Of a DNA stretch of 57,123 nt, positions 24,700-35,766 are shown one piece after another. A model generated the notes under the pieces. The model did not search any database. It saw nothing but the letters and a program-made list of their open reading frames with translations, and was not told where the DNA came from. The stretch lies in assembly GCA_033296885.1 (NCBI GenBank), contig MU864043.1, forward strand, positions 1-57,123, given 5' to 3'. The DNA is from Triangularia verruculosa. Lineage: Eukaryota > Ascomycota > Sordariomycetes > Sordariales > Podosporaceae. Numbering within the stretch: position 1 is the stretch's first letter; each line of letters begins with the position of its first letter. The translations under genes and the position numbers were made by a program.

Positions 24700-25760
24700 A
24701 ACCCGATTTCACCCCTCGCTCCTTAAAACCTAAACTACGTTAATATCCTCCCTCTAGTACGTATCTAATCTAAATACACCTATCTTACTATCCACTCCGC
24801 TATATTATACCGACCGCTTTAGAATCAGATAGCTAAGCGACGCTTAGTTTACCCTTAGGTTATATTAAGATAGAGGTAGTATCGAACGTTAAGAAGAGGA
24901 CGGCTATAGCTTCGGTAATATTTATAACCCGATATTTCGAGGAGATTAGGAAAGCTTTAATCCCTTCGATATAAGTAGTAGATTAAATACCGTAATAAAT
25001 CGATATAACGGGTTAGGAGTTTATAATATATTCCGTATTTTCTAGGGATAGCTTTCTATAAGCTATTCCGGACCTAATAAAGGAATATTGCTTATTAATC
25101 CTCTTATTAAGGAGATAGCTATATACACTTTATTAAAGCTATTCTTTAAGGATATTAAGACCCTTAATAAGCTCGGTAGGGATAAGAGAAAGTATTTGGA
25201 GGTTAATAACTAGGAGTTTACAGGGGATAAGAAGATAACGAGTGACCTTTAGGGTGCGATACCAGGTTATGGTCAGGAATTCCCTAAAGGTCTGCACCTA
25301 CATTTGGAGCTGGAGAGGACGATGGTATATATCCCTGAGGTCAGACTAGGAGATTATGTTATGTGGTATTGTAACAGTAAGTACATAGCCGTCCGCTTTT
25401 TAGTCCCTATCCAGGAACTAACAGTATAGTGTAGCTATCCACGCCGTCGATAAGACACACAACGGCCATAGCGACTCAAGCGTTATATACATTCCGGTAT
25501 ACCCCACCACTGAAGCCAATGCCAAATATATGGCGCATCAACGTGCAGCCTTTCTCGAGGGCACACCAGCCCCTGATTTCCCCGGTGGATAGGGCGAGTC
25601 TCGGCATGTAGGACGTTCTACGGAAGATTATGTTATGAAGTTTTGTGACCCCGTAGGCGTTCAGTCACTTAGTCTGGACAAGCTGGTGGCTCTTGAGAAC
25701 GATACGCCAGGTGGGAAGGAAGCTGTCAGGTTGGCCAATAAGGCTTTGGGTTTCATTTGA
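24700..25760 (+). pseudogene. DUF1479 family (2OG-oxygenase-like) pseudogene
   Basis: The 3' half is well preserved: PGYGQEFPKGLHLHLELERT, PEVRLGDYVMWYCN, then HAVDKTHNGHSDSSVIYIPV, PTTEANAKYMAHQRAAFLEG, APDFPGG, EDYVMKFCDPVG and a normal TGA at 25758. This is the C-terminal core of the DUF1479 family, proteins with a jelly-roll fold related to 2-oxoglutarate-dependent oxygenases. A GTAAGT followed by AACTAAC and TATAG between WYCN and HAVDK marks a degraded intron (~25377-25430). One in-frame TAG follows APDFPGG. The 5' half (24700-25200) is heavily RIP-mutated, so the left boundary is approximate. Confidence 0.7.
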
Positions 25761-26175
25761 GTAGATAAAGTGGGCAGATGCGTCAGACTACCGGACTACC
25801 AGTACAATGGGAAACAAACTGACTGTACGGCGTCTTAGAATGCAATACCGGTAAGACAAATTCTAGAGCACGATGTTGACGTTGAAGCACTTGGCTTGTG
25901 ATGCCCCGAATGAGTTAGTGCGGGCCAAGGCTTGTGTACCCCGGTCTTTACCCGTCGTTGGCTGTTGAATTGCATGTTGAATTTGAGCGGGGTTTTACAC
26001 GACCCCGAGCCCAAGCAGTCGATGTCCAACCTTCGAGAACCCAGGGACGTGTAACACTCCGGCTTCTAGTTTACCATAGGTGCTACGGCAAGTTACCTTA
26101 CCTTTCAACTCATATATCGTTTTGGGCCTCTCCCTACCTTAATTATCTTCTCCTACGCTGCACGACAATGAACTT
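25761..26175. other. Intergenic, no gene seen
   Basis: The GC content is moderate and less degraded than to the left. It presumably carries the old 3' flank of the DUF1479 gene and the 5' flank of the HET gene. Short ORFs here show no recognisable domain. Confidence 0.4.
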
Positions 26176-27705
26176 TTGACAATGAGGTTGCTTAAAGCGC
26201 GCAGTCTTGAATTCGAGGAGTTCTTGGACGAAAAGACCATACTGCTATACGCTATCCTGTCGCACCGCTGGGAGAATGAAGAGATTACCTATAAGGAGAT
26301 ACTCAAGCCGACTCGAAAGGCACTTGCCGAAGCTAAGCGGGGATTCCAGAAGATCAGGGTATACGCAGCTAAAGCAACCAAGAATAGTCTAGAGTACCTG
26401 TGGGTTAATATATACTACATCGACAAAACAAGTAGTACCGAGCTGTCTAAGGCCATCAACTCGATGTTTCGCTGGTATCGCGCCGCCGCCGTTTGCTATG
26501 CTTATCTCTGCGACGTACCACCACCATTAGCAGCGGAGGGGCTACAAGATTTTAGTTGGAAATTTAAGTTTTTAGCATCAACCTGGTTCTCAAGGGGCTG
26601 GACATTATAAGAGCTGATTGCACTTCGGAAACTGGTTTTTTACATAAATAATTGGATGCCGGCGGGAACTAAGAAAGAGTTGGCACGGCCTATTGCACGT
26701 TAAACCGGTGTTCCGGAATATGTTCTGCGCACTGGCGATTTCTCAAATACATCTATTGCCCAGCGAATAAGCTGGGCAGCTGAAAGAAAAACAACCAGGA
26801 TAGAAGATACCGCATATTGCATGTTGGGCCTCTTCGATATTAATATGCCTATGCTCTATGGGGAGGGAGAGCGAGCCTTTATCCGACTATAATATAAGAT
26901 TATTAAAGCATCTGACGACTTATCTATATTTGCGTAGATAAATCCCCAGGTATCCAGCGACGCACATTACGGCCTCTTTGCAACGTCTCCCTCCTACTTC
27001 GCATCCTGCTACGACGTTGAATGGGTCCGTCCCGATAAAAATGATTCCTTCGAGCTCATAAACAAAGGGCTTAAATTATCACTAGCTCTTTTTCCGAACC
27101 GAGATAAACCACATGGAATGGCTGCATTGCTTCCCGGCGTTCGAACGCACCGATCTCCCACCCTAGGATTGGCCATGCGAAAGGTTGGCGCCGATCAATA
27201 CGCCCGTGTCCGAACTTGGTACCTCTACTCCGACACAACGTTCAAAGAATCGGCTGTTTTGACATTTCATGTCCGCCAACCCGTCGTCATGGAGGCAGGC
27301 TACCACACTTGCGCTCGCTGTATCTTGTTTCGCCTCGACGCTGAGCAATTGCAACTAGAAGATGTTCAGCCCTCGCGCTACTGGGACCCGAATACTGAAG
27401 TTTTTATCTTTCCCACAGATGGGACGAATCCGACTCCAGCAACCTTCAGACTTCAATCTTCAAGCGCCACCGACTTCACTGTCAATATCAAGGTGACAGT
27501 GGACAAGCCGTGGGGCGAGATGGTTGAGATGGACCCAGGATGGCGCACCTGCATTGAGAGGATGGAGGTTCACTCATTAGAATCATACCGGATGGATTGT
27601 AGAAGTTCAAAGTACCGGATGACTATCCAAGTTATCAGGGGCCTCGTCAACCAGCGACCTAGCTTGACATTGACTGTCTTGGGTTCCTGGTCAATACTTA
27701 GATAG
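26176..27705 (+). pseudogene. HET-domain protein pseudogene, four stop codons
   Basis: One continuous frame encodes MRLLKARSLEFEEF, then YAILSHRW, EYLWVNIYYIDKTSSTELSK, AINSMFRWYR and AVCYAYL. This is the classical HET N-terminus of the HET-D/E/R kind. It continues with WFSRGWTL, ISWAAERKTTRIEDTAYCML and YGEGERAFIRL. In-frame stops lie at 26608 (TAA, expected Gln), ~26701 (TAA), ~26891 (TAA, expected Gln) and ~26936 (TAG, expected Trp). The downstream part, 27118-27705, is fully open (195 residues) and ends normally. The C-terminal domain is not one I can name; no NACHT or WD40 repeats follow. The C-to-T type changes fit RIP acting on a duplicated gene. Confidence 0.8.
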
Positions 27706-27830
27706 GCCAGTCACCCTTCTCTTCTCTCTTCGCTAGTCAATTCTATATCTCCTCGAGTCGAGAGTCAGAATAAGGGGATCCGGCAAGTCGGTCCAAGAAG
27801 GCGACTGCCCCCAAATCTCATCAACATTTG

Positions 27831-28055
27831 TTGAGTTTGGAACCCACGCAGTTATCTTGAAGCATATATTGAACTGATAATATTGACTGGCTGAAAGGAA
27901 AAGAGCAAGAAAAGGTTCAAACGAGCGTACATAACCGTATTTATATCCCACCAGAGCATTCCATCCACCTATTTGATCCGCAGCCAAGAATACCACCCTG
28001 AGATCTGCTCTACAGAGCTTTTGCCGTGATATCGTGAATGCTATCCTGCTCCACA
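27831..28055 (-). repeat. Dispersed ~200-bp repeat, copy 1
   Basis: On the minus strand it starts with AGGATAGCATTCACGATATC and ends with GTGGGTTCCAAACTCAACA. Related copies are at 38471-38655 (minus) and 45160-45378 (plus). This copy is closest to the 45-kb one over its whole length. It is the only copy outside the 37-57 kb gene block. Confidence 0.75.
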
Positions 28056-28317
28056 ACATTTCAAGTGCCGAGCTATATACTCATGTCCCTCGCCAGTGGG
28101 CGAGAACGTCCTTTTGGTGCTACATGTAATTCACAATACGGTTTTAGGGATTCCGACCCAGAGGGTGACCAGGATCAGTGAGCTCACCGTTGCCGTCACG
28201 GTTTGTCCATGATATCGCTGCCATTACCTGGCAAGCGGTGCCATGTATCAACAGTTGTTCATATTGACCCTCATAGCCTCTTACTGCTAAAAGACGAGAT
28301 GGAGACGGCAGTACCTC
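28056..28317. other. Intergenic, no gene seen
   Basis: A short gap between the dispersed repeat and the 3' end of the hypothetical gene on the minus strand. No signal was recognised. Confidence 0.4.
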
Positions 28318-29167
28318 TCATCTCCTATTCCCACCATTCATTCCACCTCCCTCAACACCCTCCATTCCATCTCCCTCACCCTCAGCCCTTTCCTTCACCC
28401 CACCACCACCACCCATACTCAACATCCCCAACCCCGTCATGACATCATGTTCCTTCTTCCAGTCCGACTGCGTCCACAACTTCTCAACTATTGCACCGTC
28501 AGCACCCCACACCATATCTCTCATCATCAGTATCACTTACCAACCCTCTCCTGACCCTGGATGAACACCTCCAGATTCTCCCCAAGCATGTGAAAGAAAT
28601 CACGTCTCACCTGCGCGTCTTTTATATCTTTTTTACCGCATCCGCCATGACCATTGCGTTCTTTCATCCTGGCACACCTCATCATGTGCCGCGCCATATT
28701 CCTCTGCTTCTCGCAGGCCTCGGAAAGCTGGCGAAGTTTGGCGAGGTACACAATGTCGTCGAAGACCTCGCCTTCTTTGACGCAGAGGTATTGTTCGAGG
28801 AGGAGCTGGGCGACAGACTCGAACTGGGGTCTGGGGTCTGGGTCGAGGTGGTCGGTTTGGGGGTCGAAGGGGATGGGATCGGCGTCATCGGGAATGGTGT
28901 CGAGGGAGGTGTGATCTTCATGCTAGTCGCGGCTGTAGAGCTGGTCGCCTGGTAGGAACGGGTAGTGTTACGGTGAGGGAACAAGTGAGGGAGCAAGGGG
29001 GGTGGGGGCTTACGGATACAGGGCCAGTTGAAGACGGTGTCTTCGGGGGGAGGGGGGGGCTCGTTCCACTGGGGGGAGACGTTCTGGTCGGGGCCGCTGG
29101 GGGCGTCGGCCATATTCTCGTCGTTGTTGTTTCGGTCCATGTTTTCGTCGTTGTTGTTTCGGTCCAT
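28318..29167 (-). pseudogene. Unknown three-exon gene with one in-frame amber codon
   Basis: Three exons can be joined in phase: 29167-29014, 28948-28541 and 28487-28318 (732 nt, 244 codons including the final stop). The introns are GTAAGC...TACCAG and GTAAGT...GCTGAC...AATAG. The N-terminus has a perfect tandem MDRNNNDEN repeat followed by a Pro-rich stretch. The middle is acidic, then helical and charged (VYLAKLRQLSEACEKQRN, MMRCARMKER). The C-terminus is Gly/Glu-rich. One TAG (28925-28923) sits in frame just after the first splice, in SRD-x-HEDH; no alternative acceptor that keeps phase avoids it. I do not recognise the family. It is either a freshly inactivated gene or one whose true splicing I have missed. 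Confidence 0.5.
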
Positions 29168-29726
29168 GATTTGTCTGTGTGTCGCGGATAGCTGGTCTTG
29201 TAGTGGTGTGCAGATTAATCCAGAAGAATTTGCGGTTGCAAAAGATAATCACAAAGTTATGGAAAGAAAAGAAATTGGAGGAAAGATAAAGTTGTGTATT
29301 GCCGGCGCATATGATGAATTTGACGTCGATTGTGGCGTTTGCAAGGTTTTGCGCGTGCCAGGCTACCAGCGGTGGCTGGAAAGCCTAAAAGAATACAAAA
29401 ACGAAGCTCGGATTTATATTGGACTTTCCCTACCTATTCTTATTGGCAGAGGGCAGAGCATTATCTTTATTGCTGTAATATGCCATGAATTTGGGCATTC
29501 ACTCGGCGCAAAGCCACAGGTGGCACCAATGAAAACCTCCACAATAAGTGCTTTATCCCGCGTCGGGCAGCCAGCTAAGCAGCAAATAGCCTAGGTAAAA
29601 AGGTGCAAGCTTCACACAAAGCAGATATCCATTTACTGTAGAAAACGTAAGGTAGGTAATTCTATTAAGCTAATCTTTCTAGAACCTACAAAGCTAGGCG
29701 CATACCTCAGCATACTACAAACCATC
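29168..29726. other. Intergenic, only a doubtful ORF
   Basis: A 188-codon plus-strand ORF (29028-29594) overlaps exon 1 of the minus-strand gene and extends through here. Its tail reads ICHEFGHSLG, which looks like a zinc-protease HExxH motif, but nothing around it supports such a protein. I treat it as chance. Confidence 0.35.
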
Positions 29727-30131
29727 TTAGTTCTTTTTCTTCGCCATACTGACCCAGACCCAGTCCTCCAAGCCGGTAACAACCTCCCAGTCAGGGTCCA
29801 GATTAGCAACATCCTAAGCTATAGGGATTACATTTATTATAAAACGTCATCGTCAATTAAAACTTATTATTAAACCAATACTAGGTCATAACGTATTATA
29901 ATTATCGACACCTATAATAGCCGTCTTATAGGACTTCTCAAGGATTCCTTTAAGCTAAAGGAAAAGTAACCGGAAGAAAAGACCACGGGAGATAGACTCG
30001 GCAGTTATATCCCCGAATTTCTCCCCGACCTTATTAGCCTCCTCCTCGGTAAAAGGGATATCGGTTAATCTATACTTGGTCGCGTCTATCTTCTCTTTAT
30101 AATCGCGGATGAGATCCCGAATAGAGATCAT
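29727..30131 (-). pseudogene. RIP-degraded member A of an unknown gene family
   Basis: From ATG 30131 the minus strand reads MISIRDLIRDYKEKIDATKY, then FTEEEANKVGEKFGDI and SRGLFFRLL. Stops follow at 2-4 positions, and a preserved tail has NLDPDWEVVTG and VSMAKKKN before TAA 29727. The tail pattern (NLD ... W-D/E-VV) recurs in member C at 31.8 kb. No known domain was recognised. The breaks are TAG/TAA-type, consistent with RIP on a multi-copy family. Confidence 0.45.
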
Positions 30132-30959
30132 CTTCTCTTAATACAATATCTTAAAGAGAGATCCGGTAACTAAAATAAAAGTAGATCAGAGGGGCAGCTT
30201 CTCGGGACCGCGGTCCTTTAAGAGCTTATTCCCTATTAGTATATAATTAGAAGTTTTCCATGGAGAGATGGAAGTAGAGTTTACAGATCTTTTCCTAAGG
30301 GAAGACGTTTCTCTCTCGTGGCATCTTAGGCAGACTAGATCCAGGGAGTGGTGAGTGAAGAGTTCTTGCGTGAGGTAGGTTATTCAGATAGGTTGCTAGT
30401 GGCGCATCAGCGACAGGTGTTATGGGATATAAGAAGCCGGAGAAATAAATCGTCAGGCAAGATTTAGATTCCTAGAGGTACCTACGTAGGTGGGGGAGTG
30501 TGGGCGTAATCAGAGCTTCTTGGGAGCAATAGCTTTAGACCCGGTTATCAAGCTCCCAATCACACACTTCGTATACCGAGATACATTATCACAACATAAA
30601 TTCACCACAGATGCCATCTTGAAAAGATATAGGTCATATATGTCAGTGAGTCTGTGATCTAGGTGACTTAGTACTTTGTACCGTAGCTAGGAGGTAGGCA
30701 ACTTTAACTAATGGGGAGCTTGCCCAACCTGGTGCAAAACGTGATCGACGCCACCAACCATTCAAAGCGTATTTTCCTCAATCCAAACCCAATCCCCCGA
30801 ACCTTCAACAATTTCCCATTTAAGTTCAGTAAACTAAATCACAGGCCCTATGGTAACCACTTCTATCGCAAACAAGGGTGGTTAGCTATATATAGCTACA
30901 AATATTATACGTTCGTAGGTCGGTAATAATATACCACTATCCTTAGTACCCTCTACGGC
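30132..30959. other. AT-rich region between degraded family members
   Basis: Stop-rich sequence without a recognisable gene. A short open stretch at 30711-30926 (plus) has no domain features. Confidence 0.4.
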
Positions 30960-31390
30960 ACCTATATCCGGCATGTCAGACAGAATCCACTACTCGCAAA
31001 TTCTAAAAAACATTCGGCGGGTAATCGAACGGATCAGCAAAATATCGTAGGACGGCTCGCATTCAATAGTAAACATCTCCTCAATAGACACATCATCCCA
31101 GGAATATTCGTTCTTTACCAGCTCCTTACGGCAGTCGCGAAGCTGGATTTAATAGGGGATCTTCTTTTCATCGAGATCGTCCAAGACGGCCTTAGCGGTC
31201 TTTTAGAAGGTCTTTCTAACAGGCAACTTATAAAGACCGCACTACTTCTCGAAGACCGCGCCTGCACACGGTTAGCATCCGGCCTATTTCATTTTAGTCA
31301 GAGAATAGGTAAAGCGCTTACGAATAGCCTCCCAGTCGAATACGTTCTTAAGCTAGTCAAATATAGCTGAGACTATTAACGGGAGTAGGT
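30960..31390 (-). pseudogene. RIP-degraded member B of an unknown gene family
   Basis: The minus strand reads KNVFDWEAIRKRFTYSL, then GAVFEK-x-CGLYKLPVRKTF, VLDDLDEKKIPY, RDCRKELVKNEYSWDD and IEEMFTIECEPSYDILL, with TAG stops at Trp-like positions. The NVFDW-(D/E)-AI block is shared with member C, and RDCRKEL matches the YDCREML block of C, so the two are paralogs. Confidence 0.45.
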
Positions 31391-31790
31391 ATCAGTTGGC
31401 TTAAAGCTGGTGAAGTATGTGGGTGGTTTAGGGGCTGGCCTGGTTAAGGCGTGGAAAAGGGGAGGTTAGCAGCTCAGGGACTACTAGAACGAATTTATAG
31501 ATAGATTCATCACCTCACCTTAGTTCCCTTAAGCTCTACAATACCTATAGTCCACTATTCTTTCGTCAAAGCACTAGATTTGCTTTTTACATACGGCGAT
31601 AGTGAACGGATTCAAGGCGCCGTAAAGCTGGTTTCACATTTTACTTCGACGATAGAACCAGCTATCACGGGGGAGCTATCCTTATTAAGAGCTATCGTAA
31701 GGTCACGGCATTCACTCGAAATAATGCTCCTTTACTTTGATTTATATAGTAGCCAATGGGGGAATCCCATCCTTTCAGCTCTCTATTTAT

Positions 31791-32366
31791 TTAGGCAAAC
31801 TCGGCGTCCCCAACGATGGCCCAGTCGCCATCAAAGCCCACAACATCCCAATCGCGCTCTACGCAAAGAAGGTCCAGGTTAGACCAGAATATCTCTAATT
31901 TCCATCGAGTGTCAGTTTCTAGATGGCCTTCACGTTTCAGAAAGTTTTCCGTATACCAAGATCTTCAGTAATACCCTTCTTCTCCATTAACTTCTCGATC
32001 CACCTTAATATAAAAGTAAAGAAGTCCCGCTTTATAACAAGTCTATTGGATACAACCCCTTTCACGCTGCGGCCGTCTTTATCGATAACTAAGCGGGTTG
32101 TAATAAGATATTAATAGTTAACCCTCCTCAGCATCTCACGGCAATCGTAGAAGAGAACAGACATAGGGATATCCTTATCGTTGTGAAGCTCCTAAATAGT
32201 ATTGCGGGCAACGGACTTCAGAACCCTCTCGCTGGCCCCGCCCGCAGCTTCTTCATTAAGCTCAATAACCTCTTCTACCAAGAAGTTAGCTACCTAATTA
32301 GCAAGAGGAGAGGATGGCTTTAAGATAGGTACCGATAGCATCCCAGTCAAACACGTTGGCAGACAT
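31791..32366 (-). pseudogene. RIP-degraded member C of an unknown gene family
   Basis: It starts MSANVFDWDAIG at 32366, then after a possible short intron reads VANFLVEEVIELNEEAA, SERVLKSVARNTI, FYDCREMLRRVNY and FTFILRWIEKLMEKKGI. A tail in another frame has ERDWDVVGFDGDWAIVG and ends at 31791. There are multiple stops and at least one frame change. It is paralogous to members A (tail) and B (NVFDW block). Confidence 0.45.
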
Positions 32367-32894
32367 AGTATCAAGATTGGGGGAGGGATGTTTGATCAGT
32401 ATTGTTGAGTCCCACTCAAAGGCGTAGTGTTACTGACGTACGGATATTGCGTATAACGGTGAGAATAGAAACTCAAGTCTGGAAGAATATATGGACTTAA
32501 GGTATCACAAAACGCTGCAGTCCCTATTCACTTTTGGTGGCTGTTAATAAGAGCATCAACTCTCAGTTCATTCGCTACTCATTGTCATGGGTGAATAGCC
32601 CCGTGGGGCGAAGAGCAAGTTGAATCTGCGGAAGGTGAGGTGCTTTTTCATTGGTGACCACGCAGACTATCAGTTCGAGGGAAATCTAATACTAATTCTA
32701 GAAGATATACTACCAAAAATAAAGGAAGATTTCTCTTCCTATTTTTACATTCACTCCCCCCTATCTTCCAATAGCCTCAGACACATAACCGCTAACAGAA
32801 AATAAAACTTAAAATAAAAACGGGGAGGTGGTAGTGGAAGCGGCTAAGGTAGAGGAGTTAAGAAGGGTATTACCTAGTGCTGGGGTTATTAATT
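32367..32894. other. AT-rich region, no gene seen
   Basis: Intergenic and stop-rich; a 61-codon plus-strand ORF at 32620 has no recognisable feature. It contains the left target-site duplication of the MITE at 32887-32894. Confidence 0.4.
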
Positions 32895-33281
32895 GAGCGA
32901 TAGTTTTAGGACCCCCCGATTTATCTTTTAGGACCTCCCTAAGTTATCTTTTAAGCCTTTTAACTATCTTTTTAGGCCTTTTGATTATATTTTAGGCCAT
33001 TTAACTATCTTTTAAAGGCTTTTAACTAGTTTTTAAGGTCTTTTAAGTATCTTTTAAAACCTTTTAACTATCTTTTAAGGCCTTTTAACTATCTTTTAAA
33101 ACATTTTAATTATACTTTAAGCCTTTTAACTATCTTTTAAAGCCCTTTAATTATCTTTTAAGGCTTTTTAACTATCTTTTAACATTATATATCTATTTTA
33201 CAATGCTAATTCTTTTATCTAGGACGTATATAGCTCGGGGGGTCCTAAAAGATAAATCGGGGGGTCCTAAAACTATCGCTC
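32895..33281. mobile_element. MITE with 41-bp terminal inverted repeats (hAT-like)
   Basis: The element is 387 bp. Its ends are perfect inverted repeats of 41 bp starting GAGCGATAGTTTTAGGACCC on both sides. It is flanked by an identical 8-bp direct repeat TATTAATT (32887-32894 and 33282-33289), the target duplication length of hAT transposons. The interior has about ten degenerate ~20-bp tandem units containing TTTTAACTATCTTTTAAGG (32930-33190). It carries no coding capacity, so it would depend on a transposase encoded elsewhere. Perfect TIRs and duplications suggest a fairly recent insertion. Confidence 0.85.
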
Positions 33282-33680
33282 TATTAATTACCTAAGGTTC
33301 TGAAGCAGCGAAACCTGCACCATAGGCATAGACCAAACACAGCAGCATGCTTAGGTAGGTAATTTAGATGGGGTAGAATGGGAAGTTATTGAGTTGTAGC
33401 TGGTAAAATGTCAACTATGATTTGATATGGCAGAGGATATGGCTAGTGTTCCAGATACCTAAGGTACCGTTGACAGAAATCCGTAGCTTTCTAGACGAGT
33501 GTGGGCAGAGATTTCTAGATGAGTAAGATTCCAGTTCATGTCTAGAATTTCCAGTGGAACCATTATCCATCTTCTCAAACACATGAACCCTTAGTTGGGC
33601 TAGATTCTCGGACCAGGCATAGGCGCAAAGGTCGGAGGAGGCTGGGCCCAGCTGTCCAGTTAAATAGCCGGGTCGCTAAT

Positions 33681-34384
33681 TTAATACCCGCCCGGAAATC
33701 GAATGGTGGGACCAGGGGCACGGCCGTTGTAGTTGCTGGCGATCTTGAGGTGTGCGCACTGAATGTACCACTCCTTCTGGCGATAAGGGGGATGCACGCT
33801 CATTTGTTCGATGCGCATCAGGTACTCACCAGCGGGGATTTCGGCAGGCAGCCGAAACTGGAAGTTCGGCTTGTCGCGGGTGAGCCACCCCTGATCCGTG
33901 CCGTTCCACGGAGTCATTGTTCCCAGCTGGTAGACCTTGAACCATTCGCCTAAGCCATCGTAATCCCGGACATCGCCTAGCGCCTTGGAAAAATAGATCT
34001 ATTCCGGTAGTTAATGTGGTTAGAGAAAAAGACGGCGAGGAGCTAATGTTTGGTAAAAGATGAGCCACTTACAGTAACAGGTCCCGGGTGATAGATCTTG
34101 AAGTCGAGGTGCAGGTTGAAGCCAACCGTGTCACGGCCAGCTGTAACCTATGCCGTCTTAGGCTCACGACGATATCTCCAAAAGCCCTCGTTACAACGGA
34201 AGTCGGGATGGTTGATGAAGTCATTGTTATGCGGCATGAAGCCAAAGTCGTGCTCCCGGACATATTCGTAGGCGCCTGTTCGAACACCGTTGAGCATCAG
34301 GTGGGGGAACAGAAAGTGTACTGAGGCAAACTACGTGTAGGGCACAAGCGCGAACGCTGCGGCAGCGATACTAGAGAAGTGCAT
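33681..34384 (-). pseudogene. AA9 lytic polysaccharide monooxygenase (GH61) with two amber codons
   Basis: Two exons (34384-34073 and 33998-33681) are joined by a 74-nt intron (GTAAGT at 34072; TAG acceptor at 33999). The N-terminus is a signal peptide followed by HFLFPHLMLNG, where the first His would be the mature N-terminal histidine-brace residue. Further AA9 marks are DFRCNEG, the second-His region IYHPGPVTIYFSKA, IPAGEYLMRIEQ, WYIQCAHLKI and the ending PGPTIRFPGGY. Length and intron are normal for the family. Two in-frame TAGs break it: one inside the signal peptide (~34331) and one after EPKTA (~34152), where Trp and Gly/Gln-like residues are expected. These fit single C-to-T changes. 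AA9 enzymes cleave cellulose oxidatively; this copy looks recently inactivated. Confidence 0.85.
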
Positions 34385-35766
34385 AGTGACTGGACGAGGG
34401 GCCGGAAGAGGAGGAGGAGCGGGCTGTGATACTGTGGACTCCAGAGACAAAAAGATTGAGTTAACTCGGCGATTCGACTCCCTCTTTATACTTTCACTTC
34501 CTCTCAGAGGTACGTGCAATTGCTCGATAAATTCCGGTTCTTGAGTTAGCGTTATTCTACACTCGGCCCTGAAGTCCGGCGGTAGCGAAATTAGGTATCT
34601 GAGTTGATGCTTATTACGGACGGCAATCTGGAATTTCTCCTTCCAACAGATTGGCCGTGGTGGGCATGCTGGCAGAGTGGCTAGCCTCCTCCATGCTGAC
34701 CCATTCTTTGCATACTTTATCCAGAGTTTGACGGATAGACACAAGTCCGGGACGGAAGAGGAAGTTAGAGGTCTTGCCGCCGACTTGTTGGGATACCTCA
34801 GACTTCGATGCGCGCATCAATTCTAGGGCATGACTTTCCTCAGGGAAGCACCTAGGCAATAACCTGGCTATATCAAGGTTCCTCTTCCATGGGAAGCTGG
34901 TATTCACACATTGGTCTTGATGTAATAATTCAGACTGTTACTTCTACTCGAAGCCTTGGTTTGGTCTACAGAAACTTCCGCTGGAGACGCGTCCTAGGGG
35001 GAAAGTCAATCCTCAGCTGGTACTTCAGTGTGAGCCGTCAGGACCTCGGCTTTCTTTGACTGAGGCTGGGGATGGTAAGCACTTGGTGTTACTATGGCTA
35101 ATTCTTCCGGAAATGTCAAGCCCGCCAAAATCCAGGTCCCCATAGATGGATTCCGAGTGATTCATAATATATATCTCTTTCACGGGCTACTACCTACTTA
35201 CTAAGGATCAACTAAAGTTTCTCCATCCGCCCCTATGAAACTTCCCAGTCTCGTATATCACGACACTAATCGAGCCTCGCCTCCCAGATTCTCCTCCAAT
35301 AGGTTTTGACCAACACGGTCCCTGAACGACATTAAATGGACACGGCAAATCTATCAGTGCCGGATATACGGTATTCCAACAATCGGTAGTTCTCTTAAGC
35401 GAGGTTGTAGTCGCTTCCTCGCAGCCAGGAAACAGGCAGCGGGACAAAGCGCGCCAATCAGGAGCGTTCCAGATTGATGCTGAGACTCCACCTACGACGT
35501 CTGTAGAGCCAAACCGCGTTCACGGATGAGAGCTGTCCGGGGAAATTGGTCACAGCGAGGTAAAAGAAGATGAAGACTCCGCTCGTTCTGACATCGAGAC
35601 ACAAAATGTATACATTGTTGCTCCTGGGCGAGGATTGGCAGGCTTCCTCAGGCTTAGCTACCTCCGAGTTCCAACTTAGTATATATAGCGCCCAAAACAC
35701 TAAGGTACCGAGCCATCCTCATACTCCCTCTCCATCGGCCGTTGAACCTTAAGGTATCTGATCATC
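34385..35766. other. Intergenic region, no supported gene
   Basis: About 1.4 kb of moderate GC content. Minus-strand ORFs at 35208-35700 and 34331-34907 show no domain, signal or splice structure that I can support. The right end is the esterase promoter. Confidence 0.4.
35680..35687 (+). promoter_or_regulatory. TATA box of the feruloyl esterase gene
   Basis: TATATATA lies about 80 bp upstream of the ATG at 35767, a normal distance for a fungal core promoter. Confidence 0.55.

Noticed and set aside
29028..29594. Plus-strand ORF with an HEFGHSLG metalloprotease-like motif
   Set aside because: The rest of the frame shows no protease features, and its first part is antisense to the 28.3-29.2 kb gene; a chance match is likelier.
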